42,771 nucleotides of DNA from Fontibacillus panacisegetis. Its GTDB lineage: Bacteria > Bacillota > Bacilli > Paenibacillales > Paenibacillaceae. The stretch is from assembly GCF_900102215.1 (NCBI RefSeq), contig NZ_FNBG01000038.1, positions 1 to 42,771 of the forward strand. Direction: 5' to 3'. A program made the position numbers and the translations under genes. Positions 17,099-24,954 of the stretch are shown piece by piece (position 1 is the stretch's first letter; every line of letters begins with the position of its first letter). The notes under the pieces are model-generated. The model was given only the letters and a program-made list of their open reading frames with translations, was not told the origin of the DNA and ran no database searches.

Positions 17099-17296
17099 AT
17101 GCTTGATTATATATCTGTACAGCAGGCTTCTGAAAAATGGGGAATCTCCAAGCGGAGAATTCAGAAAATATGTGAGGAAAACAGAATTGACGGAGCGGTT
17201 CGCTTCGGTCGTGCATGGGCAATCCCAAGGGATGCGGAAAAACCAGCAGATGCAAGAAAAAAGAGGATGGATATGAGAGAAAAAAATGAAATATAA
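17099..17296 (+). CDS. Excisionase-type helix-turn-helix protein
   Basis: The 65-residue protein starts at ATG 17099 after GGAGGAATATAA. It has a MerR/excisionase-like winged HTH: YISVQQASEKWGISKRRIQK (about residues 4-23), then RFGRAWAIPRDAEKP, the wing that ends most such domains (W-x-I-P). Small proteins of this kind direct excision or act as regulators of the operon that follows. Its 3' end overlaps the response regulator start by 11 bases, which suggests coupling; a regulatory role is as likely as excision, since the recombinase is dead. Confidence 0.8.
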   Translation: MLDYISVQQASEKWGISKRRIQKICEENRIDGAVRFGRAWAIPRDAEKPADARKKRMDMREKNEI

Positions 17297-17996
17297 AGTT
17301 TTAATCATAGACGATGACAAAGAGCTTTGTGCTCTTATGAAAAAATGTGTAGAGCAAGAGTATTTATCTGCTATTATTGCACATGGCGGCGTGGAGGGGC
17401 TGCGTCTGGCCGACGAAAATAAAAATAGCTGCTCTCTTTCTCTTGTGATTTTGGACGTAATGATGCCGGATATAGACGGTTTTCAAGTTCTGAAAAAAAT
17501 TAGGGAAACAAGTAATATCCCGGTGCTCATGCTAACTGCCAAAAATGACGAGGAAGATAAAGTTTCCGGGCTGCGGCTTGGTGCTGATGATTATTTGACA
17601 AAGCCATTCAGTATTAACGAACTGATGGCCCGTGTCAATTCTCTTATCCGCCGCTATACCACCTTAAACCCTACGACGGGAATAGATACGGAGTGCATGG
17701 TGCTGAAAGGAATGGTCATTGATAAAGCAAACCGCATTGTTTCTGTCAATGATATTCCAGTTGAGCTTACAAGCAAAGAGTTTGATTTGCTTTTGTTTCT
17801 ATCTTCTAATAAAGGACGGGTGTTTACCAAAAAACAGATTTATACGCAAGTGTGGGAAGAAGAATATGCTTTTGACGATAGTAACATTATGTCTTTCATC
17901 AGTAAATTGCGCAAAAAGATTGAACCAGCCCCCGACCGTCCATTTTATATTTTAACAGTCCGAGGTGTAGGCTATCGTTTTAATAAGGAGGCTTGA
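17286..17996 (+). CDS. OmpR-family response regulator
   Basis: This 236-residue regulator has an N-terminal receiver with acidic DDD at 9-11, the phospho-acceptor Asp in VILDVMMPDIDGF (about residue 57), Thr in VLMLTAKNDE and Lys in DDYLTKPFS. The C-terminal winged HTH ends in ILTVRGVGYRFN, the usual signature. It overlaps the HTH gene upstream, and the kinase follows directly. By analogy with systems beside lantibiotic or bacitracin exporters, it probably turns on the ABC genes downstream in response to a peptide at the cell surface; that link is inferred from gene order. Confidence 0.95.
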   Translation: MKYKVLIIDDDKELCALMKKCVEQEYLSAIIAHGGVEGLRLADENKNSCSLSLVILDVMMPDIDGFQVLKKIRETSNIPVLMLTAKNDEEDKVSGLRLGADDYLTKPFSINELMARVNSLIRRYTTLNPTTGIDTECMVLKGMVIDKANRIVSVNDIPVELTSKEFDLLLFLSSNKGRVFTKKQIYTQVWEEEYAFDDSNIMSFISKLRKKIEPAPDRPFYILTVRGVGYRFNKEA

Positions 17997-18001
17997 CATA
18001 T

Positions 18002-18919
18002 ATGAGTGTTTATCTGCTTTTTGCGTTGGTTCTTACCCTGCTTATTATAGCGTACCTTGTTTCTGTCTTACAGCGTATCCAAACGCAGCTTACTCTTATG
18101 AAAGACGCTTTAGAAGATATAGAAAATGGAAACCTTAATCGACGTGTTTTAGCAACGGAGAGCGATATGACAAGGCAAATTTGTTATGGTATTAACGAAA
18201 TTGCAATCAACAGCCAATCACGGCTTATTCAGCAAAAGCATTCAGAGCAGGCATACAAACGGCTAATGGCAAGTCTTTCCCATGATGTGAAAACTCCACT
18301 TGCTTCTTTGGTTGGTTATTTGGAAGCAATCGAAAGTAAAATTGTTGTAGGAGAAGAAAAGGACGAATATATACATGTTGCGTCTAATAAAGCCCAGCAC
18401 TTAAAACATTTTGTAGAAAATCTGTTTGAATGGGTTAAATTAGATTCCGGGGAACAGATTTTTCATTTTGAGATTTTTGATTTGAATGAGTTATCCCGTA
18501 ATATTATAGCTGATTGGATTCCTTTTTTAGAAAACAGTCATTTTGAATATGAATTTGATATACCTGAAACAGAGTATTCCATACACATAGACGCAAACGC
18601 ATATACCCGTATTCTCAATAATCTATTACAAAATATTATTACTCACAGTGAGGGTGATAATATGGCGCTTCGTATTTTTGAGAATGAACAGCAAGCCAAA
18701 ATTGTAATAACAGACAACGGGAAAGGTATATCTTCTGATAATCTCCCACATATTTTTGAAAGAATGTACCAATGCGACCATTCACGGGTTGCCAAAGGAA
18801 ACGGGCTTGGGCTTTCTATTTCCAAAGAGCTTGTCAGCGCCCACAGAGGAACGATTACAGCAGCCAGCATTCCTGGCTCTGGAACTACATTCACGATTTT
18901 ATTGCCAAAAGCCCTGTGA
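18002..18919 (+). CDS. Sensor histidine kinase
   Basis: ATG 18002 is preferred: GGAGG lies 11 bases upstream, while the in-frame TTG at 17993 is too close to it. The 305-residue kinase has one N-terminal membrane segment (VYLLFALVLTLLIIAYLVSV), a HAMP-like linker, the H box LMASLSHDVKTPLASLVGYL (His, about residue 97), the N box NNLLQNIITHS and ATP-lid motifs ITDNGKGIS and GNGLGLSISK. There is almost no extracellular domain, as in small intramembrane-sensing kinases of Firmicutes that work with ABC transporters. Paired with the regulator at 17286. Confidence 0.93.
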   Translation: MSVYLLFALVLTLLIIAYLVSVLQRIQTQLTLMKDALEDIENGNLNRRVLATESDMTRQICYGINEIAINSQSRLIQQKHSEQAYKRLMASLSHDVKTPLASLVGYLEAIESKIVVGEEKDEYIHVASNKAQHLKHFVENLFEWVKLDSGEQIFHFEIFDLNELSRNIIADWIPFLENSHFEYEFDIPETEYSIHIDANAYTRILNNLLQNIITHSEGDNMALRIFENEQQAKIVITDNGKGISSDNLPHIFERMYQCDHSRVAKGNGLGLSISKELVSAHRGTITAASIPGSGTTFTILLPKAL

Positions 18920-19077
18920 CAGCACAGGGCTTTATTACTGCTAAAACAAGATAAAAACAAGGTTAAAGCAAGGTTTTGGCAAGGTTAATGTTTTATACTT
19001 TTAATTGTGATTGTTTCTGCCTTTATATCGGTTATCACATTGCGAAAGCACAGTTATCGAAAGTGAGGAGATTTTAT

Positions 19078-20001
19078 ATGAATGATTTTGTGATTGAAAC
19101 GAAACAACTCACAAAAATTTACGGAGAGCAGACAGCAGTTAGCTCAGTCAATCTCCATGTAAAAAAAGGTCGGATTTACGGTCTGTTAGGGCGCAACGGA
19201 GCCGGGAAAACCACTATTATGAAAATGATTTTAGGGTTGATTCCAATCACATCTGGCGAGGTAGATGTGTTAGGACGAAATATCAAAGGTCAAGAAAAAC
19301 GGGTATATCCCCGTATCGGTGCTATTATCGAGACACCGGGATTTTATCCAAATTTGACAGGAACGGAAAACTTGGAGATTTTTGCGAAGCTGCGTGGTAC
19401 AGCCGCCCCACACGCAGTTGAAAACGCATTGAAAGTAGTGGGATTACCTTATAAAGACAAAAAGTTGTTTAGTAAGTATTCCCTCGGAATGAAGCAGCGT
19501 CTTGGTATTGCGAACGCTATTTTGCATGACCCGGAACTGCTGATTTTGGACGAACCTACAAACGGTCTTGACCCTATTGGCATTGCAGAAGTAAGAGATT
19601 TTATTAAGAATTTGAGCGTTGAGCGAGGAAAGACAATTCTTATTTCCAGTCATATTCTTTCGGAAATTTCATTATTGGCTGATGATATTGGAATCATCGA
19701 CCACGGCGTTCTTTTGGAAGAAAGCAGCATGGGCGAACTGGAAAAGAAAAACCGCAAATATATCCTGTTGCAAGTTTCAGATATTCCGAAAGCGTCACTG
19801 ATCTTAGAGCGTCAATTTTCCTTGAAAGATTATTCTGTTCAAGACGACCATACCTTACGGCTTTATGACACTGCTCTGGATATGGGTGAAATCAATAAAG
19901 CCCTTGTAACGCAGAATGTGACCGTTATCAGCTCTCAGCTCTGCAACGACACCTTGGAAGATTATTTCAAAAAAATTACAGGAGGAGAAGGCATTGCTTA
20001 A
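19078..20001 (+). CDS. ABC transporter ATP-binding protein, lantibiotic-immunity/bacitracin type
   Basis: The start is ATG 19078, after GTGAGGAG; a longer frame from 18976 has no ribosome site. The 307-residue ATPase has Walker A GRNGAGKTTI (about residues 39-48), signature YSLGMKQRLG (about 133), Walker B LLILDEPTNGLDP (about 153) and the His switch in ISSHILSEI. Its length and C-terminal extension fit the BcrA/NisF/EpiF group that drives removal of peptide antibiotics from the membrane. It overlaps the next permease gene by eight bases. Substrate unknown. Confidence 0.93.
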   Translation: MNDFVIETKQLTKIYGEQTAVSSVNLHVKKGRIYGLLGRNGAGKTTIMKMILGLIPITSGEVDVLGRNIKGQEKRVYPRIGAIIETPGFYPNLTGTENLEIFAKLRGTAAPHAVENALKVVGLPYKDKKLFSKYSLGMKQRLGIANAILHDPELLILDEPTNGLDPIGIAEVRDFIKNLSVERGKTILISSHILSEISLLADDIGIIDHGVLLEESSMGELEKKNRKYILLQVSDIPKASLILERQFSLKDYSVQDDHTLRLYDTALDMGEINKALVTQNVTVISSQLCNDTLEDYFKKITGGEGIA

Positions 20002-20731
20002 ACTAATTCAAACAGAATTCCTAAAACTGCGCCGCAGGAAACTTGTCTGGATAATGATGTTGGCTGCCCTCATTATGCCGTTTTTCGCACTATTATACTT
20101 CAAGTACTTTGGTAACGTAGGTGTTGAACCGATACAGTTTTATAAATGGTCTGCGTTCGGATACACATTTTTGATTATCTTGCCTTTCGTTTTGGGAATG
20201 CTTTGCACCATACTTATGCACGACGAAAATCAGCACGATATGCTCAAACAACTTTGGATTGTGCCTATCAGCAAAATGGGGTACTTTTTCAGTAAATTTT
20301 TTATAGTTTTGATCTACTCCATTTGTTTTATGCTGATTACAGCCGTTGCTTCTGTTATGTTCAGTGTACTTCCCGGATATGTCGCATTTGAATGGGGAAG
20401 CGTAATATTTTTGCTAAAAAAGTGTTTGGAGATTGGTTTTATTGCTGCCTTTGCAATGCTGCCGATTTTGGCAATAGCTGCGTCGCAAAAGGGATATATT
20501 CTCCCGGTTTGTATTACATTGATTTATAGCTTTCTCGGTTTTTTCATAATGACGGTAAATATGTATCTACACCCCTTATCCAGTATGGCTGTTATAATCG
20601 CAAGGAATGGAGATATTCCGGGCATTGTATTTACACAAGCGGTTAATGTTCCATTGGCATTTCTTTGCATTTGCGTTTGGAATATTGCTGCAGTAGTGCT
20701 TGCAAATATCACGTTGGGGAGAAGAAAGTGA
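19994..20731 (+). CDS. ABC transporter permease, MutE/EpiE-like
   Basis: Starts at TTG 19994, eight bases before the ATPase stop, after GGAGGAGAAGG. The 245-residue protein has six predicted membrane segments and the basic N-terminus MLKLIQTEFLKLRRRKLVWI, which is typical of the permeases of lantibiotic self-protection exporters (MutE/EpiE/NisE group). The context (ATPase upstream, second permease downstream) supports a three-part exporter. No lantibiotic structural or modification gene is present, so it is probably used for resistance to a peptide made by other cells. Confidence 0.86.
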   Translation: MLKLIQTEFLKLRRRKLVWIMMLAALIMPFFALLYFKYFGNVGVEPIQFYKWSAFGYTFLIILPFVLGMLCTILMHDENQHDMLKQLWIVPISKMGYFFSKFFIVLIYSICFMLITAVASVMFSVLPGYVAFEWGSVIFLLKKCLEIGFIAAFAMLPILAIAASQKGYILPVCITLIYSFLGFFIMTVNMYLHPLSSMAVIIARNGDIPGIVFTQAVNVPLAFLCICVWNIAAVVLANITLGRRK

Positions 20732-20740
20732 GGTGAAAGA

Positions 20741-21475
20741 ATGCGAACATTACTTTGGGCGGAACGTCAAAAAATTCGCCGTTCAAATATTGTTTGGCTT
20801 GCAGTTTTTGCAACAGTTATGGTAGCGGTCATTGTTTTTTTAGGAGAGCAGGATGTGTATGACGGCTCTCGTAATATAGACAATGCAGGCTGGTATATGA
20901 CTATGACTCAACCATGGGCAACTTTTTTTGTTCTTCCTGCGGTCATTGCCCTTTTAGGCAGTTATATGATTTGTCGTGAAGAACAGGAGGACACTATAAA
21001 ATCTCTGCGGCTTATTCCCATAAATGAGGAAAAATTAACCGCCGCAAAGATGATTATTACTTTCGTGTTCAGCATACTTATTTACTTGCTGCTCTTTGCT
21101 ATAACATTTTTGGTTGAGGCCATTTTACATTTTTCTGATTTGTCAGTAGAAATGGTTTTAGGTTTTCTGAAAGCATATTTTCTGGACGGCGTAGGCATAT
21201 TCCTTGCTATCTCGCCCATTATTGCTTTGGTATCACATATGAAAAAGAGCTATTGGCTTGCGCTAGTAATCACTGAGATGTACTCTTTTTCCGGACTATT
21301 TATGAGTATGTCTAATTTCCTAAAAGCCTTTTATCCCATTACGGCTGTATTTACTATTTCTGGATACTATGACGCATCAACAAGTCAAGTAATACTTAGT
21401 TGGATTAGCTTACTGCTTTGCGGCTGCCTTTCTGTCTTTATACTGAAAGGGCTAAAACATAGTGAAGAAAGTTGA
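20741..21475 (+). CDS. ABC transporter permease, MutG/EpiG-like
   Basis: ATG 20741 follows GAGGTGAAAGA nine bases past the previous stop. The 244-residue protein has six membrane segments, starts MRTLLWAERQKIRRSNIVWL and carries MICREEQEDTIKSLRLIPIN between segments two and three, as in the second permease (MutG/EpiG/NisG) of lantibiotic immunity exporters. It forms an operon with the two genes before it. Confidence 0.85.
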   Translation: MRTLLWAERQKIRRSNIVWLAVFATVMVAVIVFLGEQDVYDGSRNIDNAGWYMTMTQPWATFFVLPAVIALLGSYMICREEQEDTIKSLRLIPINEEKLTAAKMIITFVFSILIYLLLFAITFLVEAILHFSDLSVEMVLGFLKAYFLDGVGIFLAISPIIALVSHMKKSYWLALVITEMYSFSGLFMSMSNFLKAFYPITAVFTISGYYDASTSQVILSWISLLLCGCLSVFILKGLKHSEES

Positions 21476-21491
21476 AATAGGTCATCTCAAA

Positions 21492-21590
21492 ATGAAGAAA
21501 AAGAAGAAACTGATTATATTTGTGTTGCTCTTTGGTATTCTACACTGTTATACCGAGTGGAAATTCAACAATGCCCCCCTAAAGGGGTAA
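21492..21590 (+). CDS. Short signal-peptide-like ORF, 32 residues
   Basis: ATG 21492 opens a 32-codon frame: a basic start (MKKKKK), a hydrophobic core LIIFVLLFGILHCYTEW and a short polar tail ending at TAA. It could be the start of a secreted protein cut short by a deletion, or a small membrane peptide. It has no clear ribosome site, so confidence is low. Confidence 0.3.
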   Translation: MKKKKKLIIFVLLFGILHCYTEWKFNNAPLKG

Positions 21591-21690
21591 CAGAACAGAT
21601 AGCTGATTGGGTTGGCAAGCTTGGTCATTAATCAAAGAGCCAGACACAAAAGCGTAGAGCCGATGAACAATGACAGAAAGGTAACTGTTT

Positions 21691-21894
21691 ATGAAAAAAA
21701 GATTACATAGGATTAGAGAAGGAAAAATGATTGCCGGTGTTTGTGGCGGTATTGCCAAATACTTTGATGTAAACCCCAAAGTGGTACGGTTACTCTGGGC
21801 AGTATTTTTTGCAGCATATGGAAGCGGACTCGTGGCCTATATTCTGTTTTCGATTTTTGTACCGAAAGAGCCAAAAAATTTCCTTGGGGATTAG
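21691..21894 (+). CDS. PspC-domain membrane protein
   Basis: This 67-residue PspC-domain protein begins MKKRLHRIREGKMIAGVCGG and continues IAKYFDVNPKVVRLLW, the family signature, before a membrane segment (AVFFAAYGSGLVAYILFSIF). Stand-alone PspC proteins of this size are common beside two-component or ABC systems that answer envelope stress. It is the last intact gene of the inserted element. Confidence 0.9.
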   Translation: MKKRLHRIREGKMIAGVCGGIAKYFDVNPKVVRLLWAVFFAAYGSGLVAYILFSIFVPKEPKNFLGD

Positions 21895-22027
21895 AAACAA
21901 CTTATCTGTTGTACATGGCATATATGGTGATTACTATTTTGCATTTTTATTTGCCCGTTTGTCATGGAAAAAGCGTGAAAACGAAATAACATATAAGAGC
22001 ATATCAACAGATAGTCAAGTTTAAATC

Positions 22028-22115
22028 CCGAACTGGACATTAAGAAAATCCAAGGCGAGTCCTCAATGTATAGACTTCGTGCTGGAAGTTTAAGAATCCT
22101 TTATACGATTGAAGA
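22028..22115 (+). pseudogene. RelE-like toxin, internal fragment
   Basis: The frame reads PELDIKKIQGESSMYRLRAG, then SLRILYTIED, almost identical to the relE-like gene at 29,998 (two base differences over about 78). The 5' part is cut off at the right edge of the inserted element, and the last dozen codons are replaced by the middle of an attC. This copy keeps the CGAAC stretch that the other copy has lost, so it shows the original frame. Confidence 0.75.
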
Positions 22116-22210
22116 TTTAGCCTCTCAGGGTTGTGGGCTGATTCAACTTCCTTGCTTACCACTTCTTGCGAACCAAGGGCAAAGCCCACAGCGTAGATAC
22201 GGTGTTATTT
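22116..22210 (-). repeat. attC-like site Q, left half lost
   Basis: The centre TTAGCCTCTCAGGGTTGTG, arm GCGTAGATACG and right end GTTATTT remain; the left half is replaced by the relE fragment. Confidence 0.8.
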
Positions 22211-22255
22211 GATGGACTAGCCCTCCTGAATAGCTTAAATGAATCTTTATTTTTT

Positions 22256-22717
22256 TCAGATTCCCATATGCAATAGAAACTTTTCATTATTTTCCTCAAC
22301 TATATTACATAGTATCATTAGTTCAAAAAGCACCTTCAAAACATCATCTTTTCTTTTATATATTTTTTCGTATTTCCCTTCATTTATATTTTCTGACCAA
22401 GTATAATTCCCTGTTAATTTCACGATATCAGGGGCACTCTCAAATATATCAAACCAACCTTTTATGACTTTCTTTAATTTAGTTGCTCCCACTGAATGGA
22501 TTTCTGTTAGACCATAGTAATTAAATCCATAATTAGCTGACTCTGTAGGAATCCAATTTAATGTATCTGAAAAGTACTGAAATAAATCATCGTCTATCTC
22601 AACTAAATAATCTAACCCTGATTTAGTCTTATCGATTCTACCATTGTCATTCCTAACAATTTGATTTAGTTCAAAACCGGTTTTCGGGAATACAAGGAAT
22701 TCATGAATTAGTGGCAT
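22256..22717 (-). CDS. Hypothetical protein, unknown
   Basis: This intact 153-residue acidic protein starts MPLIHEFLVFPKTGFELNQI at ATG 22717 (AGGAGATG upstream). It has NYYGLTEIHSVGATKLKKVI (about residues 66-85), WFDIFESAPDIVKLTGNYTW and a helical C-terminus. I do not recognise the family. The all-soluble, acidic, single-domain character is like immunity-type proteins, but no partner toxin is present. Single gene of the cassette between sites Q and R; cassette ends GTTATTTGAT and GTTATGTGAA differ at two positions. Confidence 0.65.
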   Translation of the reverse strand: MPLIHEFLVFPKTGFELNQIVRNDNGRIDKTKSGLDYLVEIDDDLFQYFSDTLNWIPTESANYGFNYYGLTEIHSVGATKLKKVIKGWFDIFESAPDIVKLTGNYTWSENINEGKYEKIYKRKDDVLKVLFELMILCNIVEENNEKFLLHMGI

Positions 22718-22752
22718 TTTTCATCTCCTGTTTTTAATATTGCTAGTCTTTC

Positions 22753-22920
22753 ACATAACGTTCGTTCTTGTATTCACGAACCCGAGAACCTTAAGGCAGC
22801 TTTAGCTGCCGGTCGTGACCGCGACGGTTAGGTTCGCAGGAGTGTCCGCTTGACTAAACCTCTCCGAAATGCCTCTGGCGGACCGTGGGCCAAATGGCCC
22901 GATGTGTGAATACGTTATAA
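22753..22920 (-). repeat. attC-like recombination site R
   Basis: Complete site with ends ACATAAC and GTTATAA, arms GTATTCACG / TGTGAATACG. An extra GCAGCTTTAGCTGC hairpin and GTGACCGCGACGG lie in the left half, and a GGGCCAAATGGCCC hairpin in the right. Confidence 0.85.
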
Positions 22921-23060
22921 AATGTCCGCACCTTCACTGAATCCCTATCAAACTCTAATTCTTTAATTTCTTCGTTAAGTAGAGAACAATATCATGATCT
23001 ATTACAACAGTTTCCCCATAATTATCCATTTACTTCAGCAATCAATGTCACTCTTTCCCC
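22921..23060 (-). pseudogene. Decayed cassette gene remnant
   Basis: Short runs such as NEEIKELEFDRDSVKVRTF in one minus frame and NGERVTLIAEVNG in another are separated by stops. The stretch is clearly former coding sequence of a cassette between sites R and S, but too damaged to identify. This and the two flanking attC sites fill the 22,718-23,184 interval. Confidence 0.35.
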
Positions 23061-23067
23061 GTTATTT

Positions 23068-23159
23068 AGGTGGTGCAGGGTTGTCGCCTGATTCAACTTC
23101 TCCGCTAATGCTTCCGTCGACCGAGGGGGAATGCCCGCCGCGTGAATACGGTGTTATTT
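23068..23159 (-). repeat. attC-like site S, left end lost
   Basis: GCAGGGTTGTCGCC, CCGAGGGGGAATGCC, arm CGTGAATACG and right end GTTATTT remain. The right end GTTATTTGAA pairs perfectly with the left end TTCAAATAAC of site T. Confidence 0.8.
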
Positions 23160-23184
23160 GAAGTCTTCGACTTCGAAGGATCGC

Positions 23185-23718
23185 TTACAAATATCTCTTA
23201 ATAATCTCTTCATCCCATATTTGAACTTCAATGTATCTTTCTGGTCCGTTTTCTCCATTACTATTCCATTCCTGTGGTAATCCATATTCTTGTATTATTT
23301 CAATAATTTCATCTTTATTATAAACTTGTTTTCTATATGCTTTTCCATCAGGGTAACGCATCGTTGGAAAAAGATCACCATAAGTAAAACTGATGGATTC
23401 TTTAGAGAATTCATTCCAATCAATTGAGATTCGTCCTGGATTGCTATACCATGACTCAAGCCATTTACAAGATTCTAATGTCATATAATGAGGGTATGAA
23501 TTTCGTGGTTTCCCACCTTTACAAATGAATTGATCTCTAGCTTGTCTTTCAAGTTCTCTTCTGATCATCAAATAATTATCATTTCGTTGGCTTGCAAATG
23601 ATCTGCCTTCAGTTCGAATTTGATTTGAAATAAGACTTGCTTGTTCAATTGAGAGTTTAGATAGGTTTCTGAATGGCCCTTTATCTTGCTCAAAATAATG
23701 ATACAAATCATATTTCAT
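23185..23718 (-). CDS. Conserved hypothetical protein (MKYDLYHYF family)
   Basis: Start ATG 23718 is chosen because it overlaps the end of the upstream frame (ATGAAATATGA) and because proteins of this type begin MKYDLYHYF; a longer frame from GTG 23754 only adds sequence of the upstream gene. The 177-residue protein has GPFRNLSKLSIEQASLISNQ, REGRSFASQRNDNYLMIRRE-like text, YPHYMTLESCKWLESWY and the late PERYIEVQIWDEE. It resembles uncharacterised Bacillus/Paenibacillus proteins. Function unknown. Coupled to the broken gene upstream in the same cassette (sites S to T). Confidence 0.65.
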   Translation of the reverse strand: MKYDLYHYFEQDKGPFRNLSKLSIEQASLISNQIRTEGRSFASQRNDNYLMIRRELERQARDQFICKGGKPRNSYPHYMTLESCKWLESWYSNPGRISIDWNEFSKESISFTYGDLFPTMRYPDGKAYRKQVYNKDEIIEIIQEYGLPQEWNSNGENGPERYIEVQIWDEEIIKRYL

Positions 23719-23930
23719 AATATTTGAAGTCCGAGCCTTCCTCGATATTCCCACAAAATGTCCTTCTCTTTAAATCCCGGTTATTATACTCTACTAAAAA
23801 TTGATCTTTATAATTTATACAATATTCAATCTCCAGACTTTCATCCGATGTATTAAATTGTCCGGCAATGGGTCTCCCCAAAAATAGTCACTATATGCTT
23901 CGGAGAATTTACCATTGAATTATTCCTTTC
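23709..23930 (-). pseudogene. Broken gene upstream of the MKYDLYHYF protein
   Basis: One frame gives KFSEAYSDYFW near 23,900. After an indel in a T-run it continues GRPIAGQFNTSDESLEIEYC, then INYKDQFLVEYNNRDLKRRT and EEGSDFKYYEI, ending at TGA within the first codons of the next gene. About 70 residues with one frameshift; family unknown. The stop-start overlap shows that the two genes formed a coupled pair. Confidence 0.5.
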
Positions 23931-23952
23931 ATTATTCGTGTGCTCAGATTTC

Positions 23953-24071
23953 AAATAACGTTCTGTATTCACGCGCCCAGCGAATGCTGGGTGTGGCCGC
24001 TGTCTCTACTTCCCGGATATCCCTCTGCCTGACCGAAGGCGTTAGCCCAATGCGTGAAAATAATGTTATCT
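23953..24071 (-). repeat. attC-like recombination site T
   Basis: Complete site of about 120 bp with ends AAATAAC and GTTATCT and arms GTATTCACGCG / GCGTGAAAAT. The centre CCCAGCGAATGCTGGG differs from the other subfamilies. Confidence 0.88.
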
Positions 24072-24130
24072 GATGCAGCCCTCCATCGAGCCACTAACTC
24101 ACTTATTTTTGGAGCTTCTTCTTCAGTCAT
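24072..24130 (-). pseudogene. Truncated gene start at the end of a cassette
   Basis: Just after the methyltransferase stop, ATG 24130 opens MTEEEAPKISELVARWRAAS and then runs into site T. It looks like the first 20 codons of a second gene that the cassette boundary cut off. The piece is too short to identify. Confidence 0.35.
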
Positions 24131-24131
24131 T

Positions 24132-24872
24132 TTAAAGTTTTCTTGCTTTGATAACAAAGGTTACAGGAAACATTTTCGCTCTTTTTACGAAATCATTATT
24201 TTCATCGTGCAATTGTATTATTTCATTCTCGGTTTCTTCAATCATTTGTTCAATAACAAACCCTGCTTTCGCCAACGCATTTACATAGGTTGATAGTTTA
24301 CGATCAGATAAGGTTAGAGCGCCTTCATCAAGAGATACCGAATACCAGGATTCATCGAAATAACACTTGTTAAAAGCAAATCTATTATTTTCTTCAACAA
24401 CACATTTGTGTATAGGATGAGACCAACTGAAAATAAATATGCCGTCTTTTTTTAAATAAGAAGCGATCCTGCAAAAAGTGCCTTCAAGGTCGGTTGTCCA
24501 GCCTATGGCGTAAATAGAATACACAAAGTCAAAATAATCCACGGGTATGTTACATTCTTCTTCCATGGGAGAACAGATCAATTTTGCTGAAAGACCGCAC
24601 GCCGTCAAATGTTGCTTTGCCTTTTCAATTTGTTCTTTTGATATATCCATCCCCCATAGTTCAGATGCTTTGCGATCCCCCTGATACTGCAAGGATTGAC
24701 CATTTCCACAGCCTATCTCTAACATCTTTTTTCCTGAGACATCGCCAAAAAGTTGGCATTTTTCTTCTGAGACAAATGCTCCATAAAAAGGAAGCACGAT
24801 TGCTCCTAAAAAATCATTTCCTTTTGTATCCCAATAGAAGCTGTTTGTTTCATAAACACTATGCTTGTTCAT
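24132..24872 (-). CDS. Class I SAM-dependent methyltransferase
   Basis: ATG 24872 has GAGGAGG nine bases upstream, preferred to the longer frame from 24929. The 246-residue protein has motif I KKMLEIGCGNGQSLQYQGDR (about residues 47-66), the acidic end of beta-2 in WGMDIS, the FDFVYSIYAIGWTTDLEGTF segment (about 117-136) and GIFIFSWSHPIHKC after it. It is a typical small-molecule methyltransferase of the UbiE/Methyltransf_11 kind. The substrate is unknown. A NUDIX gene lies 82 bp upstream with no attC between. Confidence 0.9.
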   Translation of the reverse strand: MNKHSVYETNSFYWDTKGNDFLGAIVLPFYGAFVSEEKCQLFGDVSGKKMLEIGCGNGQSLQYQGDRKASELWGMDISKEQIEKAKQHLTACGLSAKLICSPMEEECNIPVDYFDFVYSIYAIGWTTDLEGTFCRIASYLKKDGIFIFSWSHPIHKCVVEENNRFAFNKCYFDESWYSVSLDEGALTLSDRKLSTYVNALAKAGFVIEQMIEETENEIIQLHDENNDFVKRAKMFPVTFVIKARKL

Positions 24873-24954
24873 CCTAATGACCTCCTCTAATATGAAATAA
24901 AGTGAGCAGCAATAATTGAAAGAATACAATCAAGTGTTAGTAGCCCGCTCCGAG

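Larger units (their letters stand above)
15670..22020. mobile_element. Serine-recombinase element with lantibiotic-immunity-type cargo
   Basis: The element has a recombinase gene reading outward at its left edge, an excisionase-like gene, a two-component system and an ABC transporter. Codon use differs from the array, and no attC-like repeats occur inside. Left edge: recombinase stop at 15679, cassette sequence up to about 15668. Right edge: the relE remnant begins at about 22028. I could not find clean terminal repeats or a target duplication, and both flanks lost cassette DNA, so the exact ends are uncertain by about 15 bp. Large-serine-recombinase transposons of Firmicutes commonly have this layout. 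Confidence 0.65.
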
